Below the pieces are notes generated by a model. The model was not told the origin of the DNA and ran no database searches. It saw nothing but the letters and a program-made list of their open reading frames with translations. DNA of 48,700 bases from an uncultured Collinsella sp. (GTDB lineage: Bacteria > Actinomycetota > Coriobacteriia > Coriobacteriales > Coriobacteriaceae). Both the position numbers and the translations under genes were made by a program. Below are positions 43,058-48,700 of this stretch, piece by piece (within the stretch, counting starts at the first letter, position 1; every line of letters begins with the position of its first letter). The stretch spans positions 1 to 48,700 of the forward strand of contig CAJMHR010000013.1 in assembly GCA_905213265.1 (NCBI GenBank), written 5' to 3'.

Positions 43058-44701
43058 TCACGCCCTATAGAACACGTTGTCGGCAAAGAAGTCGGCCGGG
43101 GGCTCCATGCAGGCAATCTCGCCGTCAAACATCATGGCGACGTCGTCGGCTACCTGCTCGGCAAAGTCCAAATCGTGCGTAGCCATGATGACGGTGCCGC
43201 CAGCCTTCACATGGTCACGCAGGGCGCGGGCGATGATGCGACGGCTCTCCAGGTCCAAGCCCTTCGTGGGCTCGTCAAGCAGCAGCAGCTCGGGGCCGAT
43301 CAGCAGCAGCTTTGCCAGCGCAAGCAGCTGGCGCTGTCCGCCCGAAAGATCGTACGGGTGGCGCCCATCCAGGCCCGACAGCCCCAGGCTCGCCGCGCGC
43401 TCCTGCGCCGCGGCCTCGTCATATCCGCAGGTCGGAGCCCATTCCATCAGCTCGTCGCGCACCGTCTCGGCAACCAGCAATGCTTTGGGATTCTGAGGCA
43501 GCAGCGCCGCCGAGGCCGCTCCGCGCACCATGCGGCCGCGCTGCAGCTTGGCGGTCTTCGCCAGCACCGAGAGCATCGTCGACTTACCGCATCCGTTGCC
43601 GCCCACGATCGCATGCACCGCACTGGCCGAAAACGCAACGTCGAGCCCGCGCAGCACCCAACCGCCCGCGCGATCGTAGCGAAACCAGCCTTCCGACAGG
43701 GTGGTAGCCGACCCGCCGTGCATTTTTTGGAGTATTCTGCTTCCATCCGTGCGCGGGAAGGCTTCCGAGCCGTTCTCGAGCGACGTTTGCGCCACAAATT
43801 CGGACGATTTGTCCAATTCTGAACTTTTTTTCGCGCTCGATACGTCCCCGGGCGGCTCCAGAGAGCCCAAATTGTCCTCACGCCTGCTGAATACTCCGTT
43901 TTTTGCACATCGGATGGCACCCCACCCCAACATGTCATCGGAAAACAGCGATTCTCGGCGTCCCAAAGAAGCCATATCCGCCACCTCGCGCACGCGACCG
44001 CCCTCAATCCGGTACGTACACGTCGCATACTCGAGCATTGGGCGCGGCTGATGCGTCGCCACAACAACCGTGCAGCCCAGCTCGCGATTCACACGAAACA
44101 GCGCGTGCAGGAAATTCTTCTCCGCAACCGGATCAAGCTGAGACGTGGGCTCGTCGAGCAGCAGCACACGCGGGCGCAGCGCCAAGACGGCGGCAAGCGA
44201 CAGCAGCTGCTTGCGGCCACCCGAAAGCGTATCGGTATCGCGGTGAAGCCAATCTTCCAGCCCAAAGAAATAGCTGGTCTCAGCTACGCGACGGCGCATC
44301 TCATCACGCGCTAGCCCCAAGTTTTCCAGGCCAAACGCCATCTCGTGCCACACGGTTTCGCACACGATCTGGTTCTCGGGATCCTGGAACACATAACCCA
44401 CGCGCTCCGCCGATGCCCGCACATCCATGTCGGCGACGGGCTCGCCCAGCACGCGCAGCTCGCCGGTGCGCGTACCCGCCGGCGCGATCTCGGGCTTGAG
44501 CAGCGACAGCAGCGTCGACTTACCCGATCCGGTACCGCCAACAAGCAGCGCAAATGCACCTTGGGGAACAGACCAGTCGAGCCCCTCGAGCACCGCAGCA
44601 TCAGCATCGGGGTAGGCAAAGCTCAGGCTCCGCACCTCAATCGCCGGCATATCCGGGCCGCACGCCGTGCCCGACACCGGGCCCCTATCCAACCGAGCCA
44701 T
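43058..44701 (-). CDS. ECF transporter fused ATPase (EcfA-EcfA')
   Basis: The 547-residue protein joins two ABC ATPase domains. Domain 1 has Walker A GGTGSGKST (55-63), signature LSGGRKQ and LLLDEPTSQLD. Domain 2 has GGNGCGKST (367-375), signature LSGGQRQ and LLLDEPTKGLD. The linker (about 261-334) is hydrophilic, Ser/Lys/Glu-rich and unlike both domains; its DNA is bounded by inverted repeats (43719-43740 and 43887-43908). It therefore looks like a captured repeat element. The start overlaps the EcfT stop (ATGA). It powers substrate uptake with EcfT and the S component. Confidence 0.93.
   Translation of the reverse strand: MARLDRGPVSGTACGPDMPAIEVRSLSFAYPDADAAVLEGLDWSVPQGAFALLVGGTGSGKSTLLSLLKPEIAPAGTRTGELRVLGEPVADMDVRASAERVGYVFQDPENQIVCETVWHEMAFGLENLGLARDEMRRRVAETSYFFGLEDWLHRDTDTLSGGRKQLLSLAAVLALRPRVLLLDEPTSQLDPVAEKNFLHALFRVNRELGCTVVVATHQPRPMLEYATCTYRIEGGRVREVADMASLGRRESLFSDDMLGWGAIRCAKNGVFSRREDNLGSLEPPGDVSSAKKSSELDKSSEFVAQTSLENGSEAFPRTDGSRILQKMHGGSATTLSEGWFRYDRAGGWVLRGLDVAFSASAVHAIVGGNGCGKSTMLSVLAKTAKLQRGRMVRGAASAALLPQNPKALLVAETVRDELMEWAPTCGYDEAAAQERAASLGLSGLDGRHPYDLSGGQRQLLALAKLLLIGPELLLLDEPTKGLDLESRRIIARALRDHVKAGGTVIMATHDLDFAEQVADDVAMMFDGEIACMEPPADFFADNVFYRA
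43719..43908. repeat. Inverted-repeat element inside the EcfA-EcfA' linker
   Basis: Arms GGAGTATTC/GAATACTCC and TGCA/TGCA, separated by T-runs, bound about 190 bp that encode the linker. The centre has a small GGAC/GTCC dyad. The frame stays open through it. Confidence 0.6.
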
Positions 44702-45594
44702 CAGCCAAACCTCTTCTCATCAATCGCGTGCAACGCGCAAGGCAGCACCATCCAGGCAGCGTACACGACATAGCCCGGCCACGGCGCCGGCACCGAGAGC
44801 TGCGGATAAAACGAATACTGCGTCGTCGCGGTCCACGCCACTGCCACCGTGACCACGCCAAACAGCGCAAGTCCAACCAGCGCGGCAACATCGCCGCGCC
44901 CCAGCCGATACCGCGCATACGTCGTTCGACGCGTCGCGGCGCCCCACCCACGGGAGCGCATGGCGTCCGCGCGCTCCAGCGAATCTTCCATGCCCCAGCC
45001 CATCAACACACTCGATGCCCGCAAACGCGAACGCACGGTGTCGGCCGGCGCGCGGCCCGGTACATCGATCGCATCCTGCACCGCCAGCACCGTGCGGCCG
45101 CGGCGCAAAAACTGCGGGATAAGCCGCATGCACATCGAGATCATGAGCGCGATCACCGGTGCGGCGTTACCCAAAAGCGCGAGCACCTTGTCGTATTCGA
45201 GCATCGACGCCGCGGCCTCAAACCACAGCACGCTCGCCACAAACAGCCCGCCCATGCACAGGCCGTATACCATGCTCTCCAGATACACCGCGCGCATGCC
45301 AATACGGAACAGCTCCGTCGAGCCCGAGGCACTAAACAGTGGATTGAGCACCGCAATAATCAAAATCACCGGCAGCTGCCAGCGAAGCGCCCCCAACGTA
45401 CGCGCGGCGCCGCGCGTCGCAAACCCGTACGCCAACCCGCCCGCAAGCGACAGCGCGATCAGCACCGGCTGCATCGAGAACATGGTGAGCTCCAGCGTCA
45501 GCACCATGTAGAGCGCCGGCACAGCCGGATGCGACATCGAGAACGCCGCGACGGGCTCGCCGCCAAACTCCTCTCGCATGTTGTCCACGGGCAC
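44701..45594 (-). CDS. ecfT: ECF transporter transmembrane (T) component
   Basis: About 297 residues with five to six membrane helices and the EcfT coupling motif AMRSRGWG near the C-terminal cytoplasmic helices. A second SRLRASSV-like coupling helix precedes it. EcfT links the ATPases to the S component. It overlaps the fused ATPase gene by ATGA. GTG at 45594 has GAGGGG at 6 nt and gives a normal length; an ATG at 45681 gives a Cys/Arg-rich extension with a poor ribosome site, and ATG at 45579 is another option. Confidence 0.82.
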   Translation of the reverse strand: MPVDNMREEFGGEPVAAFSMSHPAVPALYMVLTLELTMFSMQPVLIALSLAGGLAYGFATRGAARTLGALRWQLPVILIIAVLNPLFSASGSTELFRIGMRAVYLESMVYGLCMGGLFVASVLWFEAAASMLEYDKVLALLGNAAPVIALMISMCMRLIPQFLRRGRTVLAVQDAIDVPGRAPADTVRSRLRASSVLMGWGMEDSLERADAMRSRGWGAATRRTTYARYRLGRGDVAALVGLALFGVVTVAVAWTATTQYSFYPQLSVPAPWPGYVVYAAWMVLPCALHAIDEKRFG

Positions 45595-45787
45595 CCCCGT
45601 CCCCTCGCTCAAACGACAGCTCCGCAGCACCGCCAACGCCGCACGCAAGCAGTGCAAACGCCACGCCGGCGGCAGCGACATCGGCCGTCACGCGTCAATC
45701 GTTACGCGCTCATCATATGCCTGCGGTATCATATTGCGCCGTGTATCGTTTCCAAACACACGTCTCTATAACGTAACAGGAGATCAC

Positions 45788-47200
45788 ATGGACGCAACCG
45801 CAATTATCCTCGCTGCCGGCGAGGGCACCCGCATGAAGTCGAACCACTGCAAGGTTTCGCACAAGATCCTGGGCAAGCCCATGGTCCAGTGGATCGTCGA
45901 CGCTACCATCAAGGCCGGCTGCAGCCGCGTCGTGGTCGTCATCGGCAGCCACGCCGACGAGATGCGCGCCCTGATCGACGGCGCCTACGCCAACAGCGCC
46001 ACCAAGGTCGAGTGCGTCGAGCAGACCGAGCGCCTGGGCACCGGTCACGCCGTGAAGGTCGCGCTCGAGGCCTGCGGCATCACGCAAGGCCCCGTCGTCG
46101 TGCTCAACGGCGACCTGCCGCTCATCACCGCCGACACCGTCGCCAAGTTCGCGCAGACCGTCGCTACCGGCGAGCTCGCCTGCACCGTCATGACCATGAC
46201 CCCGCCCGATCCTTTTGGCTACGGCCGCATCAAACTGGGCGCCGACGGCCAGATCGAGCGCATCATCGAGCAGAAGGACTGCACGCCCGAGCAGGCCGCC
46301 ACGCTACTCGAGTGCAACGCCGGCTGCTACGCCTTCGACGGCGCGCAGCTCGCCGCGCACATTGACGAGATCGGCAACGACAACGCGCAATCCGAGTACT
46401 ACCTGCCCGACATGCTCGAGATTCTCAAAAGCCACGGCCAGGCTGTCTCCATCTTCCACTGCGATGACTACCGCGATGGCCTGGGCGTCAACAGCCGTAT
46501 CCAGCTCGCGCAGCTCACCGCTATCGCGCGCGACCGCATCAACGAGCACTGGATGGCCGAGGGCGTCACGTTCATCGACCCCACGCAGGCCTGGATCGGT
46601 CCCGACGCCACCATCGGCCGCGACACCGTCGTGTGGCCGCAGACGCACCTGATCGGCCACGTCACCGTGGGCGAAGAGTGCCAGCTCGGCCCCAACAGCC
46701 GCCTCACCGACACTACCGTCGGCAGCGGCTGCACCATCGATGAGACCATCGCCATCGAGGCCGTCATCGAGAACGGCGTCGACTGCGGCCCGCGCGCCTA
46801 TCTGCGCCCGGGCACCCACATGCTCGACGGATCCAAGGCCGGCACGCACGTGGAGATCAAGAAGTCCACGATCGGCGAGGGTTCCAAGGTGCCGCACCTG
46901 TCCTACATCGGCGACACCACCATGGGCTCCGGCGTCAACGTGGGCGCAGGCTCCATCACCTGCAACTACGATGGCGTGCACAAGCACAAGACCGTCATCG
47001 GCAAGGATGCCTTCATCGGTTCCGACACCATGATGGTCGCGCCCGCCCAGATCGGCGACGGCGCGCTCGTGGCTGCCGGCTCCGTCATCACCGAGCCGGT
47101 CCCGGCTGACGCACTCGGTCTGGGCCGTGCCCGTCAGGTAAATATTGAGGGCTGGGCCGCCGATTATCGCCGCCGTCTGCACGAGGACGATGAGGCATAA
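45788..47200 (+). CDS. glmU: Bifunctional UDP-GlcNAc pyrophosphorylase / glucosamine-1-phosphate acetyltransferase
   Basis: The 470-residue enzyme makes UDP-N-acetylglucosamine for the cell wall. The N-terminal nucleotidyltransferase has LAAGEGTRMKS (8-18), GTGHAV, and NGDLPLIT. The C-terminal left-handed beta-helix has hexapeptide repeats and acetyltransferase motifs RPGTHML, IKKSTIGEGSKVPHLSYIGD and GAGSITCNYDG. Length is standard. ATG at 45788 has AGGAGA at 5 nt. It is followed by a terminator and then prs, a common pairing. Confidence 0.97.
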   Translation: MDATAIILAAGEGTRMKSNHCKVSHKILGKPMVQWIVDATIKAGCSRVVVVIGSHADEMRALIDGAYANSATKVECVEQTERLGTGHAVKVALEACGITQGPVVVLNGDLPLITADTVAKFAQTVATGELACTVMTMTPPDPFGYGRIKLGADGQIERIIEQKDCTPEQAATLLECNAGCYAFDGAQLAAHIDEIGNDNAQSEYYLPDMLEILKSHGQAVSIFHCDDYRDGLGVNSRIQLAQLTAIARDRINEHWMAEGVTFIDPTQAWIGPDATIGRDTVVWPQTHLIGHVTVGEECQLGPNSRLTDTTVGSGCTIDETIAIEAVIENGVDCGPRAYLRPGTHMLDGSKAGTHVEIKKSTIGEGSKVPHLSYIGDTTMGSGVNVGAGSITCNYDGVHKHKTVIGKDAFIGSDTMMVAPAQIGDGALVAAGSVITEPVPADALGLGRARQVNIEGWAADYRRRLHEDDEA

Positions 47201-47217
47201 CGTTTTGCCAAGCATCT

Positions 47218-47252
47218 AAGGAGCTGTTCCCATGGGGGCGGCTCCTTTTTCT
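47218..47252 (+). terminator. Terminator of glmU
   Basis: AAGGAGC/GCTCCTT stem with an inner CCC/GGG pairing, followed by TTTCT. Confidence 0.8.
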
Positions 47253-47341
47253 ATCGTGGCCTGCACGACCGGATGAGTGGTCGGTTCGTGTCCGTTGACG
47301 GTAAAGGCGTTATCAAGACTCGATAAACCCCGTCGCGCGGT

Positions 47342-47347
47342 TACAAT
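47342..47347 (+). promoter_or_regulatory. -10 box upstream of prs
   Basis: TACAAT about 47 nt before the prs ATG. No convincing -35 is found at 16-18 bp. Confidence 0.35.
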
Positions 47348-47393
47348 GCAACAAGGCATCTATATGGCATTCGATGTATAAAGGAGAAGGGTA

Positions 47394-48380
47394 ATGCCGA
47401 TTAATGATCCCGAGAAGTCGGAGAATATGCGCAAGTCCATCCGCGTGTATTCCGGTTCCTCCAACCGTCCCCTCGCTCAGAAGATCGCTGAGTACCTTGG
47501 GGTCGAGCTTTCGGGCCTTACGCTAAAGCAGTTCGCCAATGGTGAGATTTACGCCCGCTACGACGAGACCGTCCGCGGCGCCGACGTCTTCCTGATTCAG
47601 TCCGTGGCCGGCGGCAACGTCAACGACATGCTCATGGAGCTGCTCATCGCCACCGACGCTGCCAAGCGCGCATCCGCCCGCTCCATCACCGCCGTTATCA
47701 CCCACTACGGCTATGCCCGCCAGGACCGCAAGGCCGGCCCGCGCGAGCCCATCACCGCCCGCCTCGTCGCCAACCTGCTCGAGCGCGCCGGCGTCAACCG
47801 CATCATCACCCTCGACCTGCACCAGGGCCAGATCCAGGGCTTCTTCGATATCCCGGTTAACCACCTGTCCGCACTGCCGCTGTTTGGCCAGTACTACAAC
47901 GACATGCACTTCGACACCGACAACCTGGTTGTCGTCTCCCCCGATGTGGGCCGCGCCAAGGCCGCCAAGAAGCTGTCCGACATGCTCGGCTGCGACCTGG
48001 CCATCGCCCACAAGGGCCGTCCGCGCCACAACGCCGCCGAGGTCATGGGCATCATCGGTGACATCAAGGGCAAGACCTGCATCATCAACGACGACATGAT
48101 CGACACCGCTGGCACCCTGTGCGCCAACGTCAAGGAGCTCAAGGCTATGGGCGCTGGCGACATCTACGTCTGCGCCACCCACGGCATCTTCTCCGGTCCG
48201 GCCATCGAGCGTCTGAACGACGCCCCGATCGTCGAGTGCCTCGTCACCGACGCCATTCCCGTCGAGGTCGGCGGCAAGATCAAGACCATCTCGGTCGCCG
48301 AGGAGTTCGCTCAGGCCATCTCCGCCGTTTACCACGAGGAGCCCGTCTCCACGCTCGTCGGCGGCGACTTCGCGCTGTAA
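47394..48380 (+). CDS. prs: Ribose-phosphate pyrophosphokinase (PRPP synthetase)
   Basis: The 328-residue enzyme makes PRPP from ribose 5-phosphate and ATP for nucleotide, His and Trp synthesis. It has the ATP-binding FANGEIYARYDETVRG, catalytic-loop region THYGYARQDRKAGPREPI, LDLHQGQIQGFFDIP, VVSPDVGRAKAAKK and the PRPP-binding CIINDDMIDTAGTL. Length is typical (class I). ATG at 47394 has AAAGGAG at 7 nt; a second in-frame Met at 12 is less likely. Confidence 0.96.
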   Translation: MPINDPEKSENMRKSIRVYSGSSNRPLAQKIAEYLGVELSGLTLKQFANGEIYARYDETVRGADVFLIQSVAGGNVNDMLMELLIATDAAKRASARSITAVITHYGYARQDRKAGPREPITARLVANLLERAGVNRIITLDLHQGQIQGFFDIPVNHLSALPLFGQYYNDMHFDTDNLVVVSPDVGRAKAAKKLSDMLGCDLAIAHKGRPRHNAAEVMGIIGDIKGKTCIINDDMIDTAGTLCANVKELKAMGAGDIYVCATHGIFSGPAIERLNDAPIVECLVTDAIPVEVGGKIKTISVAEEFAQAISAVYHEEPVSTLVGGDFAL

Positions 48381-48413
48381 TCCAGCGTGCATCTCATCAT
48401 CTTTGGTGTTTTT

Positions 48414-48445
48414 AAAGGGTCGGAAGCTCGCTTCCGACCCTTTTT
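48414..48445 (+). terminator. Terminator of prs
   Basis: Perfect stem AAAGGGTCGGAAG/CTTCCGACCCTTT with a 4-nt loop, followed by TTCT. Confidence 0.92.
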
Positions 48446-48700
48446 CTACCCCTCGACAACCTACTATGGACAGTTAGTTCAGATTTGTATTTATTTAGGC
48501 ATTCGTTTGGGTCATTTAATACGTCGAAAGCTCTCTTGCCGGCATAATTCCGCTCGATCCCTCCGCCTATGGATCTCTTCACCATGCCATTGGCCCCATT
48601 TTGCCCACCGATTCCTTCAACAACGGCAATACACCCCGGTCGCCTGGTAGCGCGCACAGTCGTGGTGTAAGAAGCAAGGGAGGGCCATCGCCTAGAATCG
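48446..48700. other. No recognisable feature to the window end
   Basis: About 250 bp after the prs terminator. No convincing gene, RNA or repeat was identified; short open frames on both strands lack ribosome sites and recognisable motifs. Confidence 0.5.

Noticed and set aside
48412..48657. Small minus-strand open frame after prs
   Set aside because: It overlaps the prs terminator, has no recognisable motif and its start lacks a ribosome site.

Overview
The window looks like a chromosomal segment of a gut Coriobacteriia bacterium, most likely Collinsella or a close relative. This is inferred from the high GC content, AGGAGG-type ribosome binding sites, at least one probable leaderless promoter, a group 4 (Ech-type) [NiFe] hydrogenase operon, a very large LPxTG surface protein and many palindromic intergenic elements. 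No rRNA gene is present, so the genus cannot be proven from the sequence.

Layout. 1-600: 5' part of an IS110-family transposase gene and its structured upstream region. 612-6412: minus-strand envelope genes (a degenerate polysaccharide deacetylase, a PRC-barrel/YtxH pair, a small protein resembling the cyanophycin synthetase N-domain next to a CorB/CorC-type protein, and a PAQR membrane protein). 6599-9912: an alpha/beta hydrolase, a DUF362 iron-sulfur protein and a methyltransferase. 10031-13419: a MacB/FtsX-type ABC transporter. 13513-18777: an ABC-2 exporter with a divergent DesK-like kinase and NarL-like regulator, arranged like the linearmycin-resistance LnrJK-LnrLMN systems. 19375-26754: a 2459-residue pilus-like adhesin, flanked on both sides by pairs of about 160-bp nested palindromes. 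27472-33140: an echABCDEF-type hydrogenase operon in which EchA and EchB are fused. 33321-36806: an orphan transposase-type HTH protein, an Old-Yellow-Enzyme/FAD reductase, a regular array of four 55-bp palindromes and initiator tRNA-fMet. 37003-42191: cofactor genes (coaX, a birA-like gene, a folP-folK fusion), a sirtuin and exonuclease III. 42340-45594: a complete ECF vitamin/metal transporter (S, fused A-A', T). 45788-48380: glmU and prs, followed by about 250 bp with nothing recognisable.

How the genes fit together. The ech operon encodes a membrane complex expected to couple ferredoxin oxidation or H2 turnover to ion pumping; the DUF362 protein and the reductase fit the same anaerobic redox lifestyle. 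folP-folK and birA-like abut as a translationally coupled pair. The ECF modules overlap or nearly abut as one operon.

The least expected content is structural DNA. Four nested palindromes surround the adhesin gene: their cores are shared but their outer arms come in two unrelated sequences. A separate array of four 55-bp palindromes repeats at 80-81 bp. Other long hairpins lie at convergent gene ends, and one related element appears to have been captured in frame inside the ECF ATPase gene. Several proteins also look like altered enzymes: the deacetylase and the BirA-like protein have lost known catalytic residues, and the dihydropteroate synthase carries a long disordered insertion.
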